From Polycladidibacter stylochi (GTDB lineage: Bacteria > Pseudomonadota > Alphaproteobacteria > Rhizobiales > Stappiaceae): a stretch of DNA of 64,000 nt. Below the pieces are notes generated by a model. The model did no database searches. It was not told where the DNA came from and was given only the letters and a program-made list of their open reading frames with translations. Positions 53,113 to 62,455 of this stretch are shown here, one piece after another (the first letter of the stretch is position 1; each line of letters starts with the position of its first letter). The translations under genes and the position numbers were made by a program. Location of the stretch: positions 248,001 to 312,000 of the forward strand of contig NZ_LLWE01000005.1 in the NCBI RefSeq assembly GCF_001562055.1. Direction: 5' to 3'.

Positions 53113-54315
53113 TTAGCGAAGGACCGGTATTTGCATTTCGTTCGCTTTTATCTCACGCACCAGCTCGGGTATGGCCCACTTTACATTTTCATCGACCCGG
53201 ATTTTAAAGTGATACATAGATTGTAGGGCCTGATGATCTTCAGGACGGAATGTCATAGTCCCTTTGGGCGTTTCCCAGCTCATGCCTTCCATAGCTGCAA
53301 TCAGGCTTTCGGTATCCAGCTCATTCGCTGTTTCTAGAGCTTTAACAACTGCAAGCGCCGCGCTCATACCACCAGCGGTGAAGAAATCCGGTGGTGTATC
53401 AAAACGCTTTAAATGCTCAGATACCAGCCAATCGTTTACCTTGTTATCGGGGGCCTCATAGTAATAGTAGATTGCCCCTTCCATTCCCGGTACGCGCTTA
53501 TATGTTGGCAAGACCGGCAGAATATGTCCGCCAGTTGATATTTCTATACCGTAGCGCTCTGGCTGCATTGCTTTTATTTTGCCCATGGGGTCGTTACCAC
53601 CTGCGACATAGATCAGGATAACTTTGCGCCCTTCTTTTTCTTTCAGTGCATTGAACAGACGCTCAGTTGCTGCCGTGTAATCTGTTGTTTTAAGTGGCAC
53701 ATACTCTTCACTTACAACAGTTGCACCCGAGCCTTTTAGGGCTTGCTTGAAAGCACTAATACCATCGCGGCCAAATGCATAATCTTCCGCCAATGTTGCA
53801 ACAAATAGGTTTTCATCCGGTCGCAAAGCCAAGGCCTGCGCTTGCATATCCATTGAAGAATTACGCGACGTTTTGAAGATATAGCGGTTTGAATCCGGGC
53901 CTGTTAAGGTATCGGCTACAGCCGGCTCGACGAGTAAAATACGTTCGTACTCTTCAGCTATCGGCAACAGGCTTTTTGTAACACCCGATGATGTGCCACC
54001 AATGGCGAGCAACACTTCATCATCACCGTATGCCTCGGCGAGCATCGCACGAGCAACATCCGGTTTGAACTGGCTATCTTTTTTTATGATCTCTATCGGC
54101 CGTCCTTTCACAGCATTCGTGCCGTTGGTGGCGTATTCGATACCCATTTCAAAACCGGTATGCATTTGTTTTGAAAAAACTTCAAAAGAACTGCCAGACA
54201 GGCCGTGAATAAGAGCTATCTTTATTGGCTGTGCTGCTTGCGTGACTTGGACCAAAGCCCCCATTGCCATTGCGCAGCATACTGTTAGTGCCCTTAGCTT
54301 GTGTTTATGAATCAT
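53113..54315 (-). CDS. Periplasmic binding protein of a Liv-type ABC transporter
   Basis: The protein has 400 residues from ATG 54315, set by GGGGGAG. Signal peptide about 1-27 (…VTQA). Type I periplasmic binding fold (IKIALIHGLSG; LAIGGTSSGVTKSLLPIAEEYERI; LAEDYAFGRDGISAFKQALKGSGATVV). The ligand is unknown; such LivK relatives bind amino acids, urea, amides or aromatic acids. First gene of the operon, divergent from the PAS-LuxR regulator. Confidence 0.92.
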   Translation of the reverse strand: MIHKHKLRALTVCCAMAMGALVQVTQAAQPIKIALIHGLSGSSFEVFSKQMHTGFEMGIEYATNGTNAVKGRPIEIIKKDSQFKPDVARAMLAEAYGDDEVLLAIGGTSSGVTKSLLPIAEEYERILLVEPAVADTLTGPDSNRYIFKTSRNSSMDMQAQALALRPDENLFVATLAEDYAFGRDGISAFKQALKGSGATVVSEEYVPLKTTDYTAATERLFNALKEKEGRKVILIYVAGGNDPMGKIKAMQPERYGIEISTGGHILPVLPTYKRVPGMEGAIYYYYEAPDNKVNDWLVSEHLKRFDTPPDFFTAGGMSAALAVVKALETANELDTESLIAAMEGMSWETPKGTMTFRPEDHQALQSMYHFKIRVDENVKWAIPELVREIKANEMQIPVLR

Positions 54316-54447
54316 CTGCTCCCCCGTATTGCAGTGATTAAAACTACAGCTAGACGTCACGTTTTATACTTGAATGCTGTAGCTATTCTCCCTTACTCTA
54401 GGCTAGGTCAAATACGTATATCTGTGCAATATTGTGGAAACACCTAA

Positions 54448-55038
54448 ATGAATTATTCAAGTAAGGAACTGGTAGGATCAAAGCTTTTTGAGGAAGCATT
54501 TTTCTATGCTCCAATCGGCCTTGTTGTTACGCAAAACAGGATTATTCAAGAATGTAACTTGTCTTTTGCCGCAATGTTTGGCTATTCGCGCCATGAGCTT
54601 ATTCATCAACTCTTTGCCATTTTGTATCCAACAGAAGAAGAGTTTTCCTCAATACGAGGTCGGGGTATTGAAGAGCTTCGCCAGAAAAATGTTTATTGGG
54701 ACGAGCGCATCATGGCGCGTAAAAACGGGAGCCTTTTTTGGTGCCGGGTGCGCGGAAACAGTTTTACTCCTCAACAACCGCTTGAAAAGGCCATTTGGAG
54801 TTTTGCCGATCTTTCAGATGAGCGCCCTTATGTTCCACTTACAAAACGCGAAAAACAGGTTGTTGCCCGCATTGCAGACGGCTTGACCAGCAAACAAATT
54901 GCCCGAGACCTGGGGCTGTCTTACAGAACAATTGAAATTTATCGTTCACGCTTATTGAAGAAATTTGGCGTGCAAAATACCAGTGCCTTAATCATGTCGC
55001 TTGGCAGCATTTGCGGGCCGCATATAGTTGAGCGCTAG
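54448..55038 (+). CDS. PAS-LuxR transcriptional regulator
   Basis: The protein has 196 residues. PAS domain about 10-125 (FFYAPIGLVVTQNRIIQECNLSFAAMFGYSRHELI), and a LuxR-type HTH about 130-190 (LTKREKQVVARIADGLTSKQIARDLGLSYRTIEIYRSRLLKKFG). No receiver domain. The PAS part may bind a small molecule directly. It is divergent from the Liv-type ABC operon and is its likely regulator. Confidence 0.9.
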   Translation: MNYSSKELVGSKLFEEAFFYAPIGLVVTQNRIIQECNLSFAAMFGYSRHELIHQLFAILYPTEEEFSSIRGRGIEELRQKNVYWDERIMARKNGSLFWCRVRGNSFTPQQPLEKAIWSFADLSDERPYVPLTKREKQVVARIADGLTSKQIARDLGLSYRTIEIYRSRLLKKFGVQNTSALIMSLGSICGPHIVER

Positions 55039-55070
55039 GTATTGCAGCCTCTTAAGCATTCAAAACAAAA

Positions 55071-55100
55071 AACCGGCGCTCCGTTTCCAAAGCGCCGGTT
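55071..55100 (-). terminator. Strong terminator of the PTS IICB gene
   Basis: AACCGGCGCT and AGCGCCGGTT form a perfect 10-base stem with a 10-base loop. On the minus strand TTTTTTG follows directly. It can also act on the regulator gene from the other side. Confidence 0.9.
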
Positions 55101-55127
55101 CTTCATAGCTCAATCGAAGCTATTATT

Positions 55128-56888
55128 TTAAGAGAGTTTTTCTGCAAGCTGTGTGCTTTGCTCTCCAGCTATCAAGTGCAGGACATTATTACCGGCTTTC
55201 ATCGTCTTCATGCCGCTCGCAGCTAAAGCAGAAGTATCTACGGCCGCCTCATCCTTAACTTCAACGCGCACGCGTGTGTTCGCAACAGCCTCGGCGCTCA
55301 CGATGTTTGCTTTACCACCCAATTGAGCAATGAGTGCATCCACGTTAATGTTCATAGCTGCAGCTTTTGCGGCTGGGGCTGGAGCAGCTTTTTCAGAAGC
55401 TTCCAATTCAGCAGTCGTTGGAACGTGTGCTTCTTCGCCAGTTCCGCCAGAACGCAGATACTCTTCCATATCTGTTTTCAGGTTTTCAGAGGCTGGACCG
55501 AAGATAGCTTGAACACCAGAACCAACGCGAACAACACCACGAGCACCTAGAGACTTCAGTTTTGCATCGCTCACAAGGTCTGGGTTTTTGACGCCAATAC
55601 GAAGACGAGTGATACATGCATCAAGGTTATCAATGTTTTGTGCGCCGCCAAATGCTTGCACCAATGCACCAGAAATACCGGTATCGGATACTTGATCGCG
55701 GATAAGCTCTTCATCATCTTCACGACCTGGTGTTTTCAGGTTCAAGGTTACAATGAGGAAGCGGAACACGGTGTAGTAGATTGCTGCATATGCCAGGCCG
55801 AACGGTACGAGCATCCAACCGTTTGTAGAAAGCGGGAACAGCAATGTGAAGTCGATGAAACCATGAGAGAAAGTCATGCCATGCTTGACTTCAAAAATGA
55901 TCATCAACGCATAACCAATACCTGCCATGAGGGCGTGCGCAACATAGAGAATAGGTGCAACGAACAGGAAGGCAAACTCGATTGGCTCGGTAATACCTGT
56001 GAGGAATGAAGTCAGCGCTGCGGAAATCATCAAACCACCAACAACTGTGCGGTTTTCTGGTTTAGCTGTATGCCAAATAGCAATCGCAGCTGCAGGCAGA
56101 CCAAACATTTTGAACAGATAGCCACCGGCCATGTTACCGGCTGTTGGGTCGCCAGCCAAGTAACGCTGGATTTCACCTGTTACCACTTTGCCTGTTGCTG
56201 GATCGAGGTAAGAACCAACTTCATAGAAGAATGGTACGTTCCAGATGTGATGCAAACCAAACGGGATGAGTGAACGCTCAACAACACCGTAAATAAAGAA
56301 TGCAAACTCTGGGTTCTCGTTAGCTGCCCAATCTGAGAATGCTTTAATCGCGGCACCAATTGGTGGCCATGCAAACGCCAGAATAATACCTACGGCAAGG
56401 CAGGCAAACGAAGTAACGATTGGTACGAAACGCTTACCAGCGAAAAAGCCTAGATAATCTGGCAATTTAATGCGGTAGAAGCGGTTAAACATATAGGCAG
56501 CAATACCACCAGCAATGATACCACCAAATACACCGGTATCAATGGAGGTGATGCCCATAATCGATTTGGTCGGCACACCGGCTGCATCGGCAACAACACC
56601 CATTGTTGCAAGCATAACACCAAAGCCAACCACAGCGGAAAGCGCTGCAACACCATCATTTTTGGTAAAACCAATCGCAACTGCAATAGCAAAAAGTACA
56701 GGAAGATTACCAAAAATTGAGCCGCCTGCCTGCTCAATTATGTGGTTGAAGACTTCAGGAAAAACGCCAAATCCTGCAGCACCAACCCCGAGGAAAATAC
56801 CAGCAACCGGCATTACTGCCACCGGTAGCATAAGTGATTTACCAACCTTTTGTAAGTTGGCAAACATATTAGAAGCTGATAAGCTCAT
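55128..56888 (-). CDS. PTS glucose/N-acetylglucosamine-type permease, IIC-IIB plus a second IIB-like domain
   Basis: The protein has 586 residues. IIC membrane domain about 1-385, with [15 protein letters not shown] and [27 protein letters not shown] signatures of the glucose family. IIB about 405-475 with phospho-Cys in [10 protein letters not shown] further about 80 C-terminal residues align to another IIB domain ([21 protein letters not shown]) whose Cys is Ala. It imports and phosphorylates a hexose such as glucose or GlcNAc. It lies downstream of the IIA-HPr-EI gene; a small hairpin (56900-56915) sits just before its AGGAG ribosome site. Confidence 0.93.
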   Translation of the reverse strand: MSLSASNMFANLQKVGKSLMLPVAVMPVAGIFLGVGAAGFGVFPEVFNHIIEQAGGSIFGNLPVLFAIAVAIGFTKNDGVAALSAVVGFGVMLATMGVVADAAGVPTKSIMGITSIDTGVFGGIIAGGIAAYMFNRFYRIKLPDYLGFFAGKRFVPIVTSFACLAVGIILAFAWPPIGAAIKAFSDWAANENPEFAFFIYGVVERSLIPFGLHHIWNVPFFYEVGSYLDPATGKVVTGEIQRYLAGDPTAGNMAGGYLFKMFGLPAAAIAIWHTAKPENRTVVGGLMISAALTSFLTGITEPIEFAFLFVAPILYVAHALMAGIGYALMIIFEVKHGMTFSHGFIDFTLLFPLSTNGWMLVPFGLAYAAIYYTVFRFLIVTLNLKTPGREDDEELIRDQVSDTGISGALVQAFGGAQNIDNLDACITRLRIGVKNPDLVSDAKLKSLGARGVVRVGSGVQAIFGPASENLKTDMEEYLRSGGTGEEAHVPTTAELEASEKAAPAPAAKAAAMNINVDALIAQLGGKANIVSAEAVANTRVRVEVKDEAAVDTSALAASGMKTMKAGNNVLHLIAGEQSTQLAEKLS

Positions 56889-56933
56889 GTTTTACTCCTG
56901 CGGAGTGCTCTCCGCTTTTGCTACTAGAGTTTT

Positions 56934-56963
56934 GCAGGGCATTATTGCCAGATAGTGCCCTGC
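56934..56963 (-). terminator. Hairpin between the PTS fusion gene and the IICB gene
   Basis: GCAGGGCA and TGCCCTGC are exact inverted copies around a 14-base loop, 18 bases past the fusion-gene stop. There is no T run, so it is more likely an mRNA-stability or partial-termination element. Confidence 0.5.
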
Positions 56964-56980
56964 CTCCCTTAAAACTCACG

Positions 56981-59518
56981 TCATTTAAAAGACTTGAGTA
57001 GTTCTTTCACGTCTGCGGTATCCGCACAGTCGATCGTTTTGTTCGCAAGTGCCTGACATTCTTTCATTGATAGCTCACGAATGCGGTGCTTCACTTCTGC
57101 CAAGGCAGGTACACTTACGGATAGCTCATGCACGCCCAAGCCAACGAGAACCGGTACGGCTTCGATTTGGCTGGCTAGCCCCCCGCAAACGCCAACCCAT
57201 TTGCCATGGGCCTTGGCTGCTTTCACAGTCATATCAATCATGCGCAGGATGGAAGGGTGAAGCGGGTTAGCGCGTTTAGCCAAGGCCGGGTGGCCGCGGT
57301 CAATTGCAAGAACATACTGTGTTAAATCGTTGGTACCGATTGAGAAGAAATCTACTTCCGCAGCCAATTTATCGGCCATTAACGCAGCAGATGGCACTTC
57401 AATCATGATGCCGATTTCTACCGGCTCAACACCCATTTTCTTTTCTTCCTCGCGAACGAGGGCTTTAACAGCCATCAGCTCATCAAGGGCAGAAATCATC
57501 GGGAACATAATACGGGCACGGCCCTTGCCCGCTTGGGACAAAATAGCACGAACCTGGCGGCGCAGAATGGAAGGACGTTCCAAACCAATGCGAACTCCGC
57601 GTACGCCCAAGAACGGGTTTTCTTCCGTTGGCATTGGCAGGTATGGCAGTGGTTTGTCACCGCCCACATCCAGCGTTCGGATAATCACAGGACGATCTTT
57701 GCCCATGACTTCCAAAATGCTGCCTATTTCCTCGCCCTGCTCTTCTTCTGTCGGTTCATTTAACCGTTCAAGATACAAAAACTCTGAGCGCAGCAGGCCC
57801 ACAGCTTCCGCACCACCTTCAGCAGCTTTTTTTGCATCTTCCAAAGAACCAATGTTAGCTGCAACTTCGATGCGAACACCATCTGTAGTGACAGCAGGCT
57901 CATGAGCTTTGGCCTGATACTGTTTCAACAGTTCAGCTTCGCGTTCGATTTTGGTCAGGAATTCTTGTTTTTCTGCTTCACTTGGGCTGATTTTAATTTT
58001 GCCCTTCTTGGCGTCCAGCAATAATTCTGTGCCATCCTCAACGTCGCTCATGCTTGCTTCAACATTGACCAAGTATGGCAGATTATTTGAGCGAGCAATG
58101 ATAGCTGCGTGAGAAGCCGAGCCACCTGCGAGTGTACAAAGACCTACAACCTTAGAAAGATCAAGGGTTACAATCTCACTCGGCGTGATGTCTTCCATCA
58201 ACAAAATGGATGGTTCGGTCAACTCTGCCTCGCCGCTAGTGATACCCAACAGTTTACGCAGAACACGCTCACCCACATCACGCACGTCGGCAGCGCGGCC
58301 AGCAAGTAACTGGTCGTCCATTGCAGCAAGGCGTTTGGCTTGTGCTTCATATGAATGACGCCAAGACCAAGCAGCCGTGCAACCTGTGCCAATATCATGG
58401 TGCGCCGTATCAACAAGATCAGGGTCTTCTAGCAATTGGCAATGTGCGAAGAAAACTTCAGCCAAATCGCCCTGCCCTTTTTCTTGCAAGCGATCAATCA
58501 TTGCGCGGATATCTTTTCGGCTGGTGTGAATAGCCTCTATCAGCTTTGTGGCCTCAACGTCGATATCTTTGGTTTCACGTTGGATTTCCGGTAGTTTTTC
58601 TTTGCGCTTGACCAATTTACCAACGGAACGACCAGGAGACGCGGTATAACCAATCAAAACGCCTGGTTCTGTTGAATGCGTGGCTAGAAGCGGCTCTTCT
58701 TCTTCAAGCTCAACCACAGGAGCAACGGCCGGTACATCGGTGATGTCTTCTCCCAGACCTTCACGGATTGCTTCGACAAGGGTTGCAACAGACTGTTCGG
58801 CGTCAGTCCCTTGAGCCTCAATTTCCATTGTGTCGCCAAATTTGGTTTTAAGCGACATAATACCTGTAACACTATCGGCGCGTGTTTCGTTGCCATTGGC
58901 GCGAAGCACCATATTTGAAGCACTTTGGCGGGCGATAGCAACAATACGAGCTGCCGGACGGGCATGTAGGCCAGTAGGATTAGGAATTTTTACAGTAGTT
59001 GTTTTCGTTTGACCACCAATGACAGGCTCTTGAGAGGCCGCGATATCAGCACTAGCCCCAACCATAGCAACAATTGTTGTTATATCCTCGATAGCACTTT
59101 CATAGGGAATGGTTGGGTTTATTTCCTGACCACTTGCTACGACGATTGCGGATTGAACACTAACACACTTTTGAGCAATTAAATCGGGATTAAATTCAAG
59201 TAGTTTTTGACCTGCTATAACAGTTTGGCCTTCTTCAACGAATAAAGTAAAGCCCTCGCCACGTAGTGCAACAGTTTCCAAACCAATGTGTATTAAAAGT
59301 TCAAGCGCACCATTTTTTATTGTGACAGCATGTCGGGATGGATGAATCTGCGTCACTTCCCCATCAATTGGAGCAAACAGCGTATTATCTAACGGTTCTA
59401 CTGAAAAACCATCTCCCATCATTTTTTCAGCAAACACGGGGTCTGGCAGCGCTGTTATTGGCTGCAAAATACCTTTAATGGGCATTTGTAGGGTATAGGC
59501 ATCACTGCTGGTTTTCAA
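56981..59518 (-). CDS. Fused PTS protein: EIIA(Glc)-HPr-enzyme I
   Basis: The protein has 845 residues. EIIA-glucose domain about 1-150 with phospho-His in LLIHIGLETV. HPr domain about 170-260 with phospho-His in PTGLHARPAARIV. Enzyme I about 285-845 with phospho-His in GGSASHAAIIAR, PEP-site segments (GIMIEVPSAALMADKLA; SIGTNDLTQYVLAIDRGHP) and Cys in GVCGGLAS. It carries phosphate from PEP through all general steps to the IIB domain of the next gene, so the two genes make a full sugar PTS. The start at 59518 agrees with the domain start. Confidence 0.96.
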   Translation of the reverse strand: MKTSSDAYTLQMPIKGILQPITALPDPVFAEKMMGDGFSVEPLDNTLFAPIDGEVTQIHPSRHAVTIKNGALELLIHIGLETVALRGEGFTLFVEEGQTVIAGQKLLEFNPDLIAQKCVSVQSAIVVASGQEINPTIPYESAIEDITTIVAMVGASADIAASQEPVIGGQTKTTTVKIPNPTGLHARPAARIVAIARQSASNMVLRANGNETRADSVTGIMSLKTKFGDTMEIEAQGTDAEQSVATLVEAIREGLGEDITDVPAVAPVVELEEEEPLLATHSTEPGVLIGYTASPGRSVGKLVKRKEKLPEIQRETKDIDVEATKLIEAIHTSRKDIRAMIDRLQEKGQGDLAEVFFAHCQLLEDPDLVDTAHHDIGTGCTAAWSWRHSYEAQAKRLAAMDDQLLAGRAADVRDVGERVLRKLLGITSGEAELTEPSILLMEDITPSEIVTLDLSKVVGLCTLAGGSASHAAIIARSNNLPYLVNVEASMSDVEDGTELLLDAKKGKIKISPSEAEKQEFLTKIEREAELLKQYQAKAHEPAVTTDGVRIEVAANIGSLEDAKKAAEGGAEAVGLLRSEFLYLERLNEPTEEEQGEEIGSILEVMGKDRPVIIRTLDVGGDKPLPYLPMPTEENPFLGVRGVRIGLERPSILRRQVRAILSQAGKGRARIMFPMISALDELMAVKALVREEEKKMGVEPVEIGIMIEVPSAALMADKLAAEVDFFSIGTNDLTQYVLAIDRGHPALAKRANPLHPSILRMIDMTVKAAKAHGKWVGVCGGLASQIEAVPVLVGLGVHELSVSVPALAEVKHRIRELSMKECQALANKTIDCADTADVKELLKSFK

Positions 59519-60100
59519 TTTTTACACTCCCAGACTTAATGAGCTAGCAAGACAACACTTTTTACTTCCTTAGAGTAAATTATGCATTTCCAACTCACAA
59601 TTGGCACAGTCACGCCAAGAACCTGCAACCAAAGCAACCCAATTGCTTACAAACTGTCACATGCGGCGCGCATAGCATATCATTACTTATCTGATATACC
59701 CTAAACATAATTTTGTCCAAATATATCTTGATTGTTTCTCTATAATTACTAGGGAAGAAAATGCATTCAACTTGATTGAAAAGATGTTTTTTGTATCAAT
59801 ATGTTTCAGTGTGTTTCTAATATTAACAATTGGCAAATCTACAGTGTAGAACTTTTGAAAAGAACTCCACAAACATGCAGAAAACTAACTATTATTACTG
59901 ATAGGTAATCGATAGTCACTTTTGTTGCCCATTACGCGCCATAGTGTCGCACAATTATTCATAGGGGGTAAAAATTCACAGAATCAGACTTTTCACTCTA
60001 TGTATGGACACAATCTCCCACCAATTGCGCTGATCCTTAAACTTGTTAACTAGCAGGAGATATGTCCATTCTTCTTTGCAAGGGATTGTTTTCAATATAC
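59519..60100. other. Intergenic region upstream of the PTS operon
   Basis: 582 AT-rich bases that must hold the PTS promoter. On the minus strand TGTAAGCAATTGGG at about 59640-59655 matches one half of the bglA operator (TGTAAGC) but not the other half. The small frame at 59687-59872 has no family features. Nothing else recognised. Confidence 0.5.
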
Positions 60101-60928
60101 TTATCGCAAAGCACTCATCTTTTTGATGATTTCATCGTAAAAATCGCGATTGCTTGTAGTAACCAGCATACCTTTATGAATAGTTGGCGAATAGGCCCTT
60201 CCATCTAATAGGCCAGCAGCCCCGCCAGCCTCACAAATAGCTAAGACACCTGCGGCATGATCCCATGGCATGAGACTGACCGCTAGGCAAAAGTCCGTTT
60301 TTCCAGCTGCAACCATGCGGTATTCATGACAAGAGCAACGCAACGTGGAAAGAACACCAAACTCATTAATTTGATGGGCAAAGGTCTCTCGCTTGTCATC
60401 TGACAGCATATGCAATGGAACATAGCCATCTAATTTTTGCTTCACACTTGCCCCGCTATTGTTCAGCCTTTGGCTACCAGTGTTATTGACAAAATATGCC
60501 CCGGCCCCTTTTTCAGTACGAACCCAATCATCAAGAAGAACATCGTAGAGCAAGCCAAAAACTGTTTCACCGCGCTGAACTATTGCAATAATCACCCCAA
60601 ATATTGGTAGGCCGTTGGCGTAGTTCCAAGTGCCATCAACAGGATCGATAATGATAGAGAGATCCGCCTCTGTTATTGCTTCCAGCAGTCTTGGGTTTTG
60701 CGAAACAGCCTCCTCACCAACAATTAAGGCAGGTGGCAATAGACTTCGGAAAACTTCTGTTAAGTATGCCTCAGTATTTTGGTCTGCAATGGTGACTAAA
60801 TCCCTTTCTGAGGATTTCGTTTTTATTTCATCTTGATTTAAACAACGAAAGCGGGGGCGAATTTCTTCGGCGGCAATAGCCCTGACCTCTTCAATTATTT
60901 TCTCTATAATCGTCTGATTTAATAGCAT
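60101..60928 (-). CDS. Inositol monophosphatase family protein
   Basis: The protein has 275 residues. Metal-site motifs GEEAVSQ, IIDPVDGTWNYANGLPIFGV and PWDHAAGVLAICEAGG fit the IMPase/SuhB/HisN family, Mg-dependent sugar-phosphate phosphatases. The exact substrate is not readable (inositol phosphate, histidinol phosphate or similar). Stands alone. Confidence 0.92.
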   Translation of the reverse strand: MLLNQTIIEKIIEEVRAIAAEEIRPRFRCLNQDEIKTKSSERDLVTIADQNTEAYLTEVFRSLLPPALIVGEEAVSQNPRLLEAITEADLSIIIDPVDGTWNYANGLPIFGVIIAIVQRGETVFGLLYDVLLDDWVRTEKGAGAYFVNNTGSQRLNNSGASVKQKLDGYVPLHMLSDDKRETFAHQINEFGVLSTLRCSCHEYRMVAAGKTDFCLAVSLMPWDHAAGVLAICEAGGAAGLLDGRAYSPTIHKGMLVTTSNRDFYDEIIKKMSALR

Positions 60929-61208
60929 TATCCCAAAGTGCCTTTCCCTTTTTATGATCGCGATTCATAAGCTACCCAGATAGCATTAATATGAAAATGC
61001 ACACTAACAACATAACGACAACCCAATTTGCTCGCCCGACTTCTTCACATCGAGATGTTCAAAAAGAAAATAAGTATTTGCACAGATGAATGATTAGTAG
61101 GATTGTTCAATCAGGGGGAACTGATCGTTCAAAGATCACCCGCTAGACCATGTAGAATTATTCTGCAAAAGAATAGCAGAAGAATATAGCGTTACATAGG
61201 AGGCTGTT

Positions 61209-61787
61209 GTGCCTAAACTTAAGTTTGCTTTTTACACGCTGGTTGCCAGCATTTTGGCAACCCCTGTTATTGCCGAACCCGTTGAGTTTGTATTTGATCA
61301 TAGTCATGCAAATATCTCATTCAACTACAATCATTTGGGCTTCTCCCAAACTGATGGGCGGTTCAAGAATTGGACGGGCACGCTGTTTATTGATGAAGAG
61401 ACACCAGCCAACTCCTCCGTCTCAGTCAACATTGACATGAACAGTATCACAACATTTGCAGCTGATCGTGATGCGCACCTCAAATCGCCAGATTTTTTTG
61501 ATGTGGCCCAATTTCCAAACGCAACTTTCAAATCTGAAAAGGTCGTCAAAACAAGCGAAAATACGCTGCAAGTTACCGGTCCCCTCACAATCCACGGCAT
61601 CAGCAAGCCTACCACTCTCGAGGTTTTGGTGAGAAAAATTGCAGACCACCCAATGGCTAAGAAAAAAGCTGCAGGTTTTTCCGTAACAACCACAATCAAT
61701 CGATCTAACTTTGGCGTGGGTGCCTATACGCCTTACGTTGGGGATGAGGTCAAAATCGTCATAGAAACAGAAACACTCGTCAAGTAA
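61209..61787 (+). CDS. YceI-family periplasmic protein (first copy)
   Basis: The protein has 192 residues with a GTG start at 61209; AGGAGG at 61198-61203 decides it. Signal peptide about 1-21 (…VIA-EP). YceI lipocalin-like fold: VEFVFDHSHANISFNYNHLGFSQTDGRFKNW, then HLKSPDFFDVAQFPNATFKSEKV and TGPLTIHGISKPTTLEV. Such proteins bind long isoprenoids. A cytochrome b561 gene and a second YceI gene follow. Palindrome 61792-61823 lies after the stop. Confidence 0.93.
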   Translation: MPKLKFAFYTLVASILATPVIAEPVEFVFDHSHANISFNYNHLGFSQTDGRFKNWTGTLFIDEETPANSSVSVNIDMNSITTFAADRDAHLKSPDFFDVAQFPNATFKSEKVVKTSENTLQVTGPLTIHGISKPTTLEVLVRKIADHPMAKKKAAGFSVTTTINRSNFGVGAYTPYVGDEVKIVIETETLVK

Positions 61788-61791
61788 CCAG

Positions 61792-61823
61792 TAGGGACCT
61801 ATGGAGACCTACATAGGTCCCTA
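61792..61823 (+). terminator. Hairpin between yceI copy 1 and the cytochrome b561 gene
   Basis: TAGGGACCTAT (61792-61802) and ATAGGTCCCTA (61813-61823) form a perfect 11-base stem with a 10-base loop. No T run, so it may only reduce read-through or protect the upstream message. Confidence 0.55.
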
Positions 61824-61864
61824 AGTAAGCCATTGAAATAATAAAGCATCAATAAAGAGGCGAA

Positions 61865-62455
61865 ATGTCTGATCTAAATAGAGATCGTTATGGTCTTACT
61901 GCCATCTTCATTCACTGGGCAATGGCAATTGTAATTATGCTCTTAATAATTGTTGGTTTTTATATGACCAGTCTTAATCCACTGAAACCAGCAACTTTCC
62001 AGTTTTATCAGCTACACAAATCGATAGGATTTATCGCCTTTGGTCTTATCGCTATTCGGGTAATCAACCGATTGCTCAACCCTCCACCGAAGTTACCGTC
62101 CTCAATGTCACAGCTGGAGAAGCTACTAGCACATTTGGGGCACTTAGCATTGTACTTCTGCATGATTGCAATGCCCTTAAGTGGCTGGATTATGGTGTCA
62201 ACTTCGCCGCTAAATATCCCAACCCTTATGTTTGGCTTGTTTGAGATACCACACTTGCCAATTGCGGGCGTTTTTGGAGATAAGGGAAGTATTTCATCAC
62301 TTATGGCCACACTACACAAAATCTGTGCCTACGGCCTTTGTCTGCTCATTACTATTCATATAGCGGCAGCCTTAAAGCATCACTTTTACTCTAAGGATAA
62401 AGTCCTGTTACGTATCCTCGTTTCCAAGCGAAGAACATCTCAAAGTGAGGAATAA
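61865..62455 (+). CDS. Cytochrome b561
   Basis: The protein has 196 residues and four membrane helices. Heme-ligand His residues lie in IHWAMAIVIML, LHKSIGFIAFGL, LGHLALYFCMIAMPLSGWIM and ITIHIAAALKHHF. It is a diheme b-type membrane protein related to E. coli CybB/YceJ and may oxidise quinol or reduce superoxide. Its TAA overlaps the ATG of the next YceI gene by one base, showing coupling. Confidence 0.92.
   Translation: MSDLNRDRYGLTAIFIHWAMAIVIMLLIIVGFYMTSLNPLKPATFQFYQLHKSIGFIAFGLIAIRVINRLLNPPPKLPSSMSQLEKLLAHLGHLALYFCMIAMPLSGWIMVSTSPLNIPTLMFGLFEIPHLPIAGVFGDKGSISSLMATLHKICAYGLCLLITIHIAAALKHHFYSKDKVLLRILVSKRRTSQSEE

Noticed and set aside
55128-59518. Horizontal transfer of the PTS genes
   Set aside because: No mobile-element remnants, flanking repeats or nearby tRNA, and base usage looks like that of neighbouring genes by eye.
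59687-59872. Small minus-strand frame of 61 codons upstream of the PTS operon
   Set aside because: AT-rich, no ribosome site or recognisable motif; looks like a chance frame.
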